This document shows positions 35,260 to 45,789 of a DNA stretch of 64,000 nucleotides, one piece after another (position 1 is the first letter of the stretch; each line of letters begins with the position of its first letter). Source of the DNA: Mesocentrotus franciscanus (Eukaryota; Echinodermata; Echinoidea; Camarodonta; Strongylocentrotidae); contig CP137682.1 of the NCBI GenBank assembly GCA_037976565.1, forward strand, positions 20,942,800 through 21,006,799, given 5' to 3'. The position numbers and the translations under genes were made by a program. The notes below the pieces were generated by a model. The model ran no database searches and was not told the origin of the DNA. It was given only the letters and a program-made list of their open reading frames with translations.

Positions 35260-35588
35260 AATATGCTCATCTGGCCGTAATTAAATGCCCATATCCCTGA
35301 GCTTCCAGGGCCTCCGCCCTTTGATCCCCGCCGGCGCTTTGCCCCTAGACCCCACGCCAATTTATGCTACGCTCTACTTGATCACAAATACTTTAGCGTC
35401 CCCACCCACTTTGAAAAACGTTCAGTGGGGCCTGGAGGTAAGAGTGGGGAGATGCAGATTTTTGTCTGCCCCCAAAAAAACCGTTTTTGCTCATTACGCC
35501 ACTGCTGGTCACCATTACGTACAAATATTTGGCTCGCATAATTTCAAATTTGGGCCGCCCTCCCTAAGAAATCCTGGATCCGCGCCTG
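35260..35588 (+). repeat. A-family right end, internal copy
   Basis: About 330 bases almost identical to 36830-37168, including the B-type terminus GCTCATTACGCCACTG (ending 35504) and then the A-type terminus ending 35588. The 8 bases outside (CCTGATGC) do not match any partner. It is followed directly by an inverted fragment of the copy A/B repeat (TGCAAGTCAGTTGGATCATG). Confidence 0.7.
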
Positions 35589-36326
35589 CCTGATGCAAGT
35601 CAGTTGGATCATGTGGTCTAAAAACGAAACCAGAGAAAATACACATAATTAGAGAACTAGAGCTAATCATGATCTCATCATCATTATCCTTTTTTCCGCT
35701 CTAGTTAGCTCGATCTTTAAAAAAAACATGTTACAATTATTTTGCTTTTGTCCCCTTTTAGACTTCCTCTGCTAAATTACGCGCAAGATTTCTCGCCACA
35801 TTGCCTGTTCTTTATTTTGTATTCGCTTAACAGAACTCAACAGCGAGGTGAGGTGAAAAAACACCTCTTCATAAATAGATCTTTGTTCAATGGTTTTTCT
35901 TTTTTCCGCCCTAGTTAGCTCGATCTTTAGAAAAAAGAAAACGTCATGATTTTTTTTCTTGTCCCCTACTGTTATTCTTTCCTTCTTTCCTAAAAAAAAT
36001 GCGTTTCATAATCTCGATACAGTTCCTGTTGTCTCTTTTAAAAGGTGTTTTCTTTTCAGTCCTTTTTATCCTTCTTCTCCCTAGTCCGTCAAACCTTCAA
36101 TATATCCATACAAACTACTTTACTTTATCGTTCGCCTTTCAAAAATATCTATTAGAATTTGACGTTTTTATAAAGAATAAGAATCAAAACATGATTGATA
36201 TGTTTTTCGTATTTCCGATGGTGAGAAAAGGGTTCAGTAATGTTTCTGAAAATGGAATAGGGTGCGTAATTGCGAAAACGAGAAAGGGTTCATAAGTCCA
36301 AATTAAAATGTAAAACGTTTATGACT
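35589..36326. other. insertion of non-array DNA inside element A
   Basis: The sequence begins with a short reverse-complement match to 29255-29300 / 48850-48895 (GGTCTAAAAACGAAACCAG). TTTTTTCCGC(C/T)CTAGTTAGCTCGATCTTTA occurs twice (about 35691 and 35903). The 98-codon frame at 35999-36295 has no recognisable domain. The hairpin array resumes at about 36327. Confidence 0.5.
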
Positions 36327-38060
36327 GACTGTAATTTAATACCTAAAACCCTTGAACTTCCGGGGGCTTCGCCCCCCTGGACCCCTCGCCATTTAGTGAC
36401 CTGCGACTGTCACAAATAAGGTATCAAAATATGTTCATCTGACCGTAATTAAATGTCTAAACACCCCTGAGCTTCCGGGGCTCCGCCCTTTCGACTCCAC
36501 CAGGGGTCCTGAGGCGGCCCTGAATACTTAACTGACCGTTATAAAATGGCTAAAACCCTGAGCTTCTGGGGCTCCCCTTGGACACCACGCCAATTAGTGA
36601 CCTGCGAGTGTCACAAATAAGGTATCTAGATATGCTCATCTGACCGTAATTAAGTGTCTAAAACCCCTAAGCTTCTGGGGTCCGCCCCTTCGACCCCACC
36701 AGGGGGTCTAAGGCAGGCCCCTGAATGCTTATCTGACCGTTATAAAATGCCTTAAATCCCTGACTTTCAGGGGCTCAGCCCCCTGGACCCCACGCCATTG
36801 AGTGACCTGCCAGTGTCATGAATTAAGGTATCAAAATATGCTCATCTGGCCGTAATTAAATGCCCATATCCCCTGAGATTCCAGGGCCTCCGCCCTTTGA
36901 TCCCCGCCGGCGTTTGCCCCTAGACCCCACGCCAATTTGCGCTACGCTCTACTTGATCACAAATACTTTAGCGTCCCCCACGAAAAACGTTCAGTGGGGC
37001 CTGGAGGTAAGAGTGGGGAGATGCAGATTTTTTTGTCTGCCCCCCCCCAAAAAAAAAAAACCGTTTTTGCTCATTACGCCACTGCTGGTCACCATTACGT
37101 ACCAATATTTGGCTCGCATAATTTCAAATTTGGGCCTCCCCCCCTAAGAAATCCTGGATCCGCGCCTGCCCTCGACCGCACCAGGGGCCCTAAGGCGGGC
37201 TCTGAATGCTTATCTGATCGTTATAAAATGCCTAAAACCCCGTTTCTGGGGCTGCGCCCCCTGGACCCCACGCCAATTAGTGACAGTGCCAGTGTCACAA
37301 ATAGGGTATCAAAATATGCTCATTTGACCGTAATTAAATGCCTAAAACCCCTGAGCTTCCGGGGGCTCCGCCCCCTCGACCCCACCAGGGGGCCTAAAGC
37401 GGGCCCCTGAATGCTCAATGACCGTTGCAAAATGCCTCAAATCCCTGAGTCTCCGGGGGCTCAGCCCCCTGGACCCCACGCCAATTAGTGACCTGCCAGT
37501 GTCATGAAAAAGGTATTAAAATATGCTCATCTGACCGTAATTAAATGCCCATACCCCCTGAGCTTCCGGGGACTCAGACCCTTGACCCCTGCGGGGCTTT
37601 GCCCTAGACCCCATAAAATGACCGTTATAAAATGCCTGAAACCCCTGAGCTTCTAGGGGCTCCGCCCCCTGGACCCCACGCCAATTAGTGTCCTGCCAGT
37701 GTCACAAATAGGGTATCAAAATACGCTCATCTGACCGTAATTAAATGCCTAAAACCTCTGAGCTTCCGGGGGCTCCGCCCCCTCGACCCCACCAGGGGGC
37801 CAAATTAGGCCCCTGAATGCTCAATGACTGTTACAAAATGCCTCAAATCCCTGAGTCTCCGGGGGCTCAGCCCCCTGGACTCCACGCCAATTTACATGCC
37901 AGTGTCATGAATAAGGTATCAAAATATGCTCATCTGACCGTAATTAAATGCCCATACCCCCTGAGCTTTCGGGGACTCTGCCCCTTGACCCCTTCCGGGG
38001 CTTTGCCCCTAGACCCCACGCCAATTTACACTCCGCTCTACCTGATCGTAAATACTTTAG
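36327..38060 (-). repeat. hairpin tandem array, element A part 2 and B2 right part
   Basis: Array units continue to 36960 within A. After A's right end (37168) the B2 array resumes and runs to about 38060, followed by the B terminal region (poly-A-like run 38139-38166) and TIR. Units here are among the best conserved, with complete GAGCTTCCGGGGGCTCCGCC hairpins. Confidence 0.85.
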
Positions 38061-38189
38061 CCTCCCCCACCCACTTTGAAAAACGTTGAGCGGGGCCTGC
38101 ATGTAAGGGTGGGTGATGCGGATTTTTGTCTGCCAGCCCCAAAAAAAAAAAAAAAAAAAAAAAAAACGTTTTTGCTTATTACGCCACTG

Positions 38190-38860
38190 GTCACAGGTGA
38201 CACCACTTGCCCAGTGGAGACTGAAGTATGTTACACTTGCAATAGTTTATGAATACAAAATACTATAACTTTTACAATTCTTCTTGAATTAGTACAAAGA
38301 ATGAAATATTAAACATATTCAAAAAATCTGATTAACCTGTTATGAGTATTAGCAAATTATTAGTCTCATTCCATTACTTTATTCCAATTCTGCTTTCTCA
38401 GTTCTTTGGTATATACCGTGTAAGTCAAAAAAAAGTTTACACTCAGAAAATTGTCATTTATTTTAAAAGTGAGCTATGAACGAAAGGTTATCATACATGT
38501 TTTGAAAGATTTTTCATATCCCGAATCGTTTGGTATCACTTTTGTGTGGTATGTGTTCACGCTTGGATGAACAGGAGGCATTGTTTGCGAGAGTGCAAAC
38601 ATCGACTTGTGAGAGAATGAATTGAATGTATCAAATGAGATGCATTGCATATGCTTTTTCAGAAGCAAAGTCACACACACACATATAGAACACACACACA
38701 CACACTCACATAGGACATTTAGATGCAGCCTGACCGAGTCCTTTGGGAGAAACAATTTATTGTGATGTTAATGCACGAAGCTTTCATTATGGCAATATGA
38801 TTGAATTTAAATTCCAGTTTGATATTAAATGGGAAATATGCGATTTTACAGAAATGTTCT
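38190..38860. other. non-coding stretch with CA repeat and possible TE edge
   Basis: GTGTAAGTCAAAAAAAAGTT followed by TACAC at 38418-38442 looks like the terminal motif of a Tc1/mariner-type element (inference, no matching second end found). (CA)n occurs at 38671-38708. No gene. Confidence 0.35.
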
Positions 38861-38866
38861 ATCTAT

Positions 38867-40856
38867 CTAAGTATCTTCTCCCATTCTGGTGCACTCTCGC
38901 AGTTTTAGTCCACTCCAGTTCTTGACATTCTCTTCCCAGTTGATTCTGGGTCTCCCTCTAGGTCTACTTCCTTCCACTCTTCCTTCCAATACATCCTTTA
39001 AGAGGCTTTGGTGCCTTTTAACATGACCAAAGTATTTGACTTTTCTCTCCTTAACTAATCCTACTAGTGCAATTTGTTTACGCCCTGCCATGTGCAATAT
39101 CTCTTTGTTGGTTTTCATTCGTTTCCAGGATATCTTCATCATTCTTCTGTAGATCCACATTTCAAAAGATGTTATTCTATTTTCCATGGCCTTGTTTATT
39201 GTCCATGTTTCTGCTCCATACAATAGGACAGACCATACATAACAGTTTACTAGTCTCAACCTAAGTGCAAATTTCACCTTTCTATTTGTGAATAATCCTT
39301 TCATTGCCAGAAATGTATTCCGAGCAATTTCTATTCTTCTTTTTATTTCTGCTTCGCATCTGGCATCATCTGTGATATTTTGTCCTAAGTAGATGTGATT
39401 ACTGACTTGCTCAATGATATGTCCATTGAGTTTCAAACATATTCTAGGCTTGTTCTCTGTTCTACTAAAAATCATTGATTTAGTTTTCTTGACATTCATG
39501 CTTAGACCAAACTCTTCACTTTTGACTTTTACAATATCCAATACATGTTGTAAATCTGCTTCATCTGCGCAAAGTACAGTGTCATCAGCATAACGTAAAT
39601 TATTAATATTTACACCCTCAATACTAACACCTTTCATATCTGAAATTTCCCTGAATACCAATTCTGTGCACAAGTTGAACAGGGATGGAGACATTACGCA
39701 TCCCTGACGTACTCCTCTTTTGATTTTTGTGTAACCTGTAATTTCATTGTTAATTTTGATGGCAGCTGTCTGCTCCCAGTAAAGTTTAGATATGAGACGT
39801 ATGTTCTTACCATCTAGATTAATTTTTGTAAGCTTTCAATCAATTTTTCGTGGTGAATTTTGTCGAATGCTTTAGAGTAGTCAATAAAGCACATATATAT
39901 TTCTTTATTTACTGCCATATACCTTTCTGTCACCATTCTCATACAGAATATTGCTTCTCTAGTACCACTTTGAGGTCTAAAACCAAACTGTTCCTTACCT
40001 ACTTCATTGTCAATTTGAATTTTTATTCTGTTGAGAATGATCTTTAAGAGCAACTTGGTTACATGGCTCATAAGGCTAATTGTCCGGAAATCTTCACATA
40101 CACTTGCCTTAGGCTTCTTTGGAATTGGCACAAATATCGACTTTTTCAGATCTTCAGGAATATGACCTGTATTGTATATCATTTGGCAAATACTAGTCAA
40201 ATGTTCAATCCCAAATTCTTTTAAGGCCACAAGTTCTTCCCGTGTTATCCCATCTGGGCCTTCAGATTTAGAAGTTCCCAGTGAATGCAGAGCTTGTTTA
40301 ACTTCTGATTCAAGTATACTTGGACCCTCGTTGTCAGTGATTGGAAGTTCTGGACCTCTATCATCGTCAAATAGGTCTTGGATATATTCTTCCCATCTTT
40401 GTTTAATATCATCCTTTTCAAAGAGGGAAGATGTTCCATCCTTGTTCTTGATACATCCGCTTGCTGCCTTGTTTTTCTTCTTCTTAAAATGCTTGATTTC
40501 TCTGTGCATTTCATTTGTTTGGTTTGTCTTGGAGAAATGCTCAATTCTAACACATTTTGAGTTAGCCATTCTTCTTTTGCTCTTTTACATTCATTATCAA
40601 TTTCCTTATTGATGATTCTGTATGATTTGGAGTTTCTGACTTGCTTTTGCCTCTCCTGCATCAAGTTCAGAATCTTTTCTGTCATCCATGGTTGTTTTGC
40701 TGGTTTCTTTTTAGTTGGTAGTGTCTTATTTCCATGCTGAATGCTTTTTTTCAAGCATTTCCATTCCACTTCTAGTTTCTCAATGTCATTTACTTCATTA
40801 TTTGTTTGTTCTATTTCTTCTGTGACTAGACAATTATACCTATTTCTAACTTCCAT
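38867..40856 (-). pseudogene. RTE copy 1 linker and reverse transcriptase
   Basis: Three overlapping open segments (40245-40856, 39814-40569, 38867-39694) give in turn a charged linker, RT fingers and palm (FVPIPKKPKA, GKEQFGFRPQSGT, FIDYSKAFD), then SPSLFNLC, YADDTVL and the C-terminal YGAETWTINKAMENR block. The catalytic aspartates (D of the FIDYS block and the YADD pair) are present. Frames change near 40430 and just after 39814 (following ESLQKLI). The second break is shared with copy 2. Confidence 0.8.
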
Positions 40857-40929
40857 AAGGTATTTTTCTGCTATGTCTGTTTTATTTAGAGCTGTGACAT
40901 CCGGAAGAGAGTTTCTTTTTGTTCTGGGG

Positions 40930-41700
40930 TGTATTCTTTAGCTTTATTTCAACTTCTGCAATCACCGGGTTGTGATCAGAATTTATGTCAGCCCCTGGGC
41001 ATGTCTTTACCTGCTTGATACAATTCTTGAACCTGTTCTTTATTAAAATATAGTCGATCTGATTTCTATTTACATCTCCTGGGCTCTTCCAGGTGTAGGT
41101 TCTTCTTTTATGTTGTTGGTAAAGGTGTTGGTTATCACTAGATCATGTTCCTTACAAAACTGAACAAGTCGATCACCCCGTTCATTACGATGGCCTAGTC
41201 CATATTGTCCAACAATCTTTCCATCCTTACCTTCTCCGACTTTAGCATTCCAATCACCTATTACGATAACAACTTCTGTTGATTTACAATGCTTTAGCAT
41301 TTCGTCTATTTGATCGTAATATTTTTCTACTTGTTCATCACTGTAATCACTGGTTGGGGCATACACTTGAATTATTGCTAGGTTAAACGGTTTAGCTTTC
41401 AACTTCATTAACATTATTCTCTCATTTAATGTCCAGTAACCTAGAATGTGTTTCTCGAGATTTTCTTGATTAACATTCCAACACCATGTTGGTGTTTTTC
41501 TCCTCCGAGTATATGAAGGTGTAATCATCTCTCTTCACGCATCCATTATCAGTCCACCTAGTTTCCGCAATACCTATAATGTCTAGTTTCATCCTATTAG
41601 CCTCCTGAATGAGGTTATCTAATTTCCTGCCTTATACAACGTCCTAACATTCCATGTCGCAATGCGCAGTCGCTTTCCTCTTGTTTTCAGGGACAGAGCA
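40930..41700 (-). pseudogene. RTE copy 1 apurinic-type endonuclease domain
   Basis: In order the minus strand shows RIATWNVRTLYKAG, an AETRW block, [30 protein letters not shown], then DLVITNTF and, in another frame, a SDHNPV motif near 40970. These are the catalytic and metal-binding blocks of APE-like LINE endonucleases, which nick the target for target-primed reverse transcription. The frame changes near 41623, 41470 and 41085, so no intact protein is encoded. Confidence 0.75.
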
Positions 41701-42095
41701 TCACAACCTAGTCTTCCCGAAGGCTTTGAACTAGGTTGGTCATTATCATGTACCTTATTTGCAAAAGGCAGCAACTCTTCCCGAAGGCTATTTACAGCAG
41801 GACTAAATGTTCGGGGACCAGTCAGGCTTGCATCTCGTTTTTCTTTCTGTTTGTACTTATTCATGATGTTGCAGACAATGGTAATATACATGGTGAGGTA
41901 CCAAACTCTTCCATGGTAGCTGGCCGTTGGCTCTATGTGAGCTCATCCGCCCTTAAGTTCTATAGATAGATCTGTAGGATGGCTACACACCCTATGTTAT
42001 TCGGGTGATGGTTCAGTTGAGCTGTCACGAGCATGAAGAGAATGGCATGATGACACATAGCAAGCACCTTAAACTACGAACTAGCCCTACCGGGG

Positions 42096-42125
<30 letters not shown>

Positions 42126-42126
<1 letters not shown>

Positions 42127-43647
42127 CCTGATCTTGCTGCACCGTTCTCCAGCAATTTAAGGTACAAGACCAGCTAGAACATCATTCACAGGTGCTCTAG
42201 TAAGACAGGTTATACCCTACTTACTAGTTACAGCTAGCCCATGTATCATCCAACCTGATCTCCCATAACTCTCAAGCATCTACAACTGTCCATCACCCTG
42301 CGCGTCGCTGGCTGTACTGTCTACGGCATTACAGTAGCAATTGTGAGACAAGAAGTACTCAAAATTGGCCAGAAATTGGCCAGAAATGTTCATTACGTAA
42401 TAATGACTTGGCAGCCTGTATTCTTCATTTATCTGAGTGTACGAGTGCGTGGAAGTGTGTCTGTGTGTGTGTGTGTGTGTGTGTGTTTGTGTGTTTTTTT
42501 TTAGACATGTAGCCTATCAATGAGATATGATGATTAACATCAAGGACAGACTCAAGTTTCAATCTTGGGTCCGATAAGAATCAGTTTGTAGGCTAACACG
42601 TAACACGGACATGACCGCTAGACCAACTAGCAATTCCCTAAAAAGTAGTAGGTTCATATTAGTTTGTCTTTCAGGGAAATGTTCAGTATCCCTTTCTTAT
42701 CGAAATGTGTTCAAATCAATTTGAAATTGTTGGAATATTCAAATATAAAAGGTGAAATCCCCTCAAATCAAGTCAATGTGTTTGGTTGAGAAGGGAGTTC
42801 TGTTGTCATTCGAAGAAGAAAACTTGTGGAATAATAAAGTCTGAGAACATGTTTTGACAGTATTTATACTAAAAGTTTTGAGATCCATGTAATGTCAATA
42901 TTCCCGATGTTTTGTATTTCACATCATGTATACTGTAGTGTAATACAACAAAATTATGACAAATCAGGCCTAAGTGAGATTAAAAGAGATTTTTAAATCA
43001 AAAAGACCTTGCTATATTCGCCGGAAGGTGTTATTTGCGTTAATAACTAAAAAGCATAGTTTATGAACAAAAAGACAACGTAGTAGAGTAGAGGAGCATC
43101 AGAAGATCCATATAAGTTTATAATCTTTTTCTTGAATTATTTCAATCATTACTCCTTGAATGCCCTGGGTACGCAGACTTGAACAAGAACTTTGGTGGGG
43201 GGACTGTTTGTGCAATTATCGAACATATTTGAAATATAAAGCAATATCTAGTGATTTTATTATCATTTGATGTTTTAAAATAAACAAATTTTCTTGTTTT
43301 CTACACCAAACTATACCAAATTCACAACGTCATCGGCTTAGTAGTACAAAATCGGCCTATAGGTTAGGGTATTAATATTAATATGTTACATAGCTTGAAT
43401 GTCGTCGGTATCTTATTTGGAGTATGCCAGAGCCTAAATAAATTTCATAAAATTTGATTAACAAGTACACATATCTGTAATATTTTGTACCGGGAACGGA
43501 AGTATATAAATACGGACCCGTGGGTTTTCACCATATACATGATATATATGCCTACATATAATTTGTCTAGTTCTGATATTCTTTTACTAATGAAGAACGC
43601 TGCAAAAAACAATGTTTCTGTAAAATTCAGGTTTTACTCAATCTATT
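42126..43647. other. non-coding stretch
   Basis: 42126-42350 may be RTE 5' UTR. A (GT)n run lies at about 42459-42500. On the minus strand around 42600-42645, TTGGTCTAGCGGTCATGTCC resembles a tRNA A-box region, with only a weak B box nearby, so it is at most a SINE remnant. No gene. Confidence 0.4.
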
Positions 43648-43759
43648 CGATATCAGCTTAAAAGCCCTCTTAGGTTCAAGTATAGCATACTATAGCTTAA
43701 TTCATAAATGGAGTTCGGTATTTACGTTTTAGGGTTTTCACTTATTTCTTGAATTACAT

Positions 43760-43794
<35 letters not shown>

Positions 43795-44708
43795 ATATAA
43801 ATATGAAATCTTGTTAAAGATGGTGGACCTGAATATCAGGTCAAGTGTCATAAACAAAAGCCAAAATATTGTTTCCATTTTTCACTTCAGTTTTACGTTT
43901 GTCTGAGTTTTCTCATAAATTATTTTAGCGAGGAATGTTTGTATCAAAGCGGAACGAAGTAATACTCAAACTTGGTCATGCTTACACTTCAAATAGTTTT
44001 CCATCGAAATTTTACTCTAAAGAATCTATTCAACAAACATGTTTTTGAGCTTCCGAGCACCCACGCTCCTCGGGTGACAATCAGTAATCAAAAAATGATT
44101 TGTTTAAATGTAAAACCTACCAGCGTGAACATTACAAATGATTTCAATCAAGGTACGTTTCCTTTCAGAGTGTTCCTTTCAAATGAGTTTTTCTTTCTTC
44201 TTTTACCCAATTTTTAAGCCCAGCCGTATGAAATATCTTATTCCCCCACGTTACTGGGACATGATAAAAGAGTTTGCCAGTCCGTATATCATGGTATGAC
44301 TAATGAGGATCGGACATAGATTTTGTTGTGGTTTCCAGGCAAAGTCACTCTTTTGTCACTTTCTCTCTCTTTTGTGTTAAATAATCCAGGGTCCATGAGT
44401 AAACTCATATCGTTTGTTTATGCTAAACGAAGAAGAAGAAAGGGCAAACACCACACACATAATAAGTTCCATAACGCAATTGTTTTAATTTACACAAGAC
44501 AATTCATTGGGCTAGGAGCAAGGTAACTTGAAAATTCATCAAATGTCGAGTGAAGATTTTGTCTTCAACTTAACATAGAAAGCCTCCTTCCTACATGATG
44601 TAATAATGACATAATTATTTCAATGGCTATATAGTAATTTTAAAGAATATCAAAATAATCCCGCTTGCACGTCAACATGGACAATCATACCATATCGTTC
44701 ATACCAAT

Positions 44709-44990
44709 GGGTAGAGGTGTCGTGGTCGTGGATACATCAACGGACTGTGGATAACAACGTCCGCGGTTCGAGTCCCGCCGCGGCACTAATGACATTAATC
44801 TACAATATCCCACACTCGACCTAGGTGAAGTAAATTGGTACCTAGCAGGAATTGATCCTTGAAATGCTAGAGCGCCGTAATGGCAGCCATATTAAAGCCG
44901 GGGTAATAATTTCCAAATTTGGAAGTGCATAGAGGCGTTTAAATGTGATATATGCGCTATACAAGAGCCGAATATTATTATTATTATTAT
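44709..44990 (+). mobile_element. tRNA-derived SINE with (ATT)n tail
   Basis: The head contains GTGGTCGTGGATACATCAAC and a good polymerase III B box GGTTCGAGTCC (44765-44775) followed by a complementary CCGCGG stem. The body ends in TATGCGCTATACAAGAGCCG and (ATT)n (44971-44990). Copy A at about 27825 reads straight from ATACCCATG to ATCTACAATAAG without it, which is the empty site. It depends on a LINE partner for movement; which one is not shown here. Confidence 0.8.
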
Positions 44991-45240
44991 CTACAATAAG
45001 CACAATCTTAAGTTGATCCACCCCCACAATGTCATTTGCAGACTAAAATATAATCTCAAATCCCATCTCAAAAAGAATGTCAAAAAGACGTCTGAATTCG
45101 CTGATAGTTTGCTTGGTGTGTTTGGAACAGCAAACATAACAAATGTCCCGTAATTTTTATTTTTATTTCATTCAATATCAATACAATACAAATAATTCTT
45201 TAGAATAAAATTCCATAATAACATAATTCAATTTACTTAA

Positions 45241-45789
45241 AGTAGCCCTTCAACCAAAATATGATTATATATCAATGTATCTTCGTTTGTCATCTACTAC
45301 TCAAAGAATGCCAATAAATGGGAAACCAAAATTCCTCTTCGCATTTCAAGTATGTACGGGAAACCAGTCTAATATTTTCTTTCTATTGCTCGCCTTTTTT
45401 TCATTGCCTGGCACTGACAGAATCCTCTTTGTATTAAATATTAACCCAAAGGATACTCTCATAATACTCATTATGTATGCCTCCTATAGATTAAGTTGAT
45501 ATATTAAATGAAATTTCAACTTTTAGCTCCTTTTATTTCATCTATAGCTAGGAATATCTAAAACTCCTCAGTCCCTCACTATGTTGTGAAATTAGTTTAT
45601 TTTTTGTTTATATAAAATTATATGTACTTTTAATGCTCTGCGTTTCCGGTAAAATGGAAATGTCCTGGGCTATTGTATCTTCTCCTTTGTTGTGCAAGTT
45701 TGAACAATAAAGTGATGTTTTAAACAAAAAATGGAAAGCTTATGACCTCAGGAAATGTTTTTTTTTCAGATTTTTTTTAATTATTATTT
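45241..45789. other. non-coding stretch with possible LINE/SINE 3' end
   Basis: 45590-45725 (CTGGGCTATTGTATCTTCTC ... GAACAATAAAGTGATGTTTT) looks like the plus-strand 3' end of a retroposon with an AATAAA signal. No ORF with a domain. Confidence 0.35.

Larger units (their letters stand above)
32636..37176 (+). mobile_element. hAT-like element A with 8-bp target duplication, nested in B2
   Basis: The element is 32644-37168 (4525 bp). Its ends are perfect 16-bp inverted repeats CAGGCGCGGATCCAGG (32644-32659; complement at 37153-37168). The flanking 8-mers CCCTCGAC (32636-32643 and 37169-37176) are identical, and removing A restores the hairpin-array unit reading CCCCCTCGAC(C)..CACCAGGGGCC. TIR type and duplication length indicate hAT. 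No transposase. Its body contains the same purine tract and hairpin-array sequence as the B elements plus two further insertions (34128-35092 and 35589-36320). A second right terminus of the same family occurs internally at 35573-35588. Confidence 0.85.
30868..38189 (-). mobile_element. hAT-like element B2, inverted copy of B1, split by element A
   Basis: The flanking parts 30868-32643 and 37177-38189 together give about 2.8 kb and reproduce B1 (2.92 kb) in reverse: gag fragment, CAGGCGCGGATCCAGG terminus at 31203, purine tract, hairpin array and the TIR (ATTACGCCACTG, ending 38189). The opposite TIR is missing, so the left side is truncated near 30868 and no target duplication can be read. 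Between the parts sits element A with its own target duplication. B2 therefore inserted before A. Confidence 0.8.
38861..42095 (-). mobile_element. RTE-type non-LTR retrotransposon, copy 1
   Basis: An endonuclease/reverse-transcriptase LINE read on the minus strand. The 3' end is a short ATAG-type tail (TTCTATCTATCTAAG on the plus strand), and the ORF stop falls inside that tail; a nearly absent 3' UTR of short-word repeats is typical of the RTE clade. The RIATWNVRT start of the endonuclease resembles the RTE/BovB-derived CFDP2 group. Frameshifts break the polyprotein several times, and 48 bases near the 3' end (after 38881) are missing relative to copy 2. The 5' boundary is uncertain; a 30-base poly-A at 42096-42125 and possible further 5' UTR to about 42350 lie beyond it. 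Confidence 0.85.

Noticed and set aside
39800..39830. Programmed -1 frameshift in the RTE ORF
   Set aside because: No canonical slippery heptamer in the right phase at the shared break; a shared mutation is simpler, though recorded as a question.
42096..42125. Poly-A of a retroposed gene copy
   Set aside because: It lies on the 5' side of the minus-strand RTE and no processed coding sequence precedes it on the plus strand.
44715..44790. Genuine tRNA gene
   Set aside because: The B box is good but no complete cloverleaf can be drawn, and the sequence is attached to a SINE body and ATT tail with an empty site in the paralogue.
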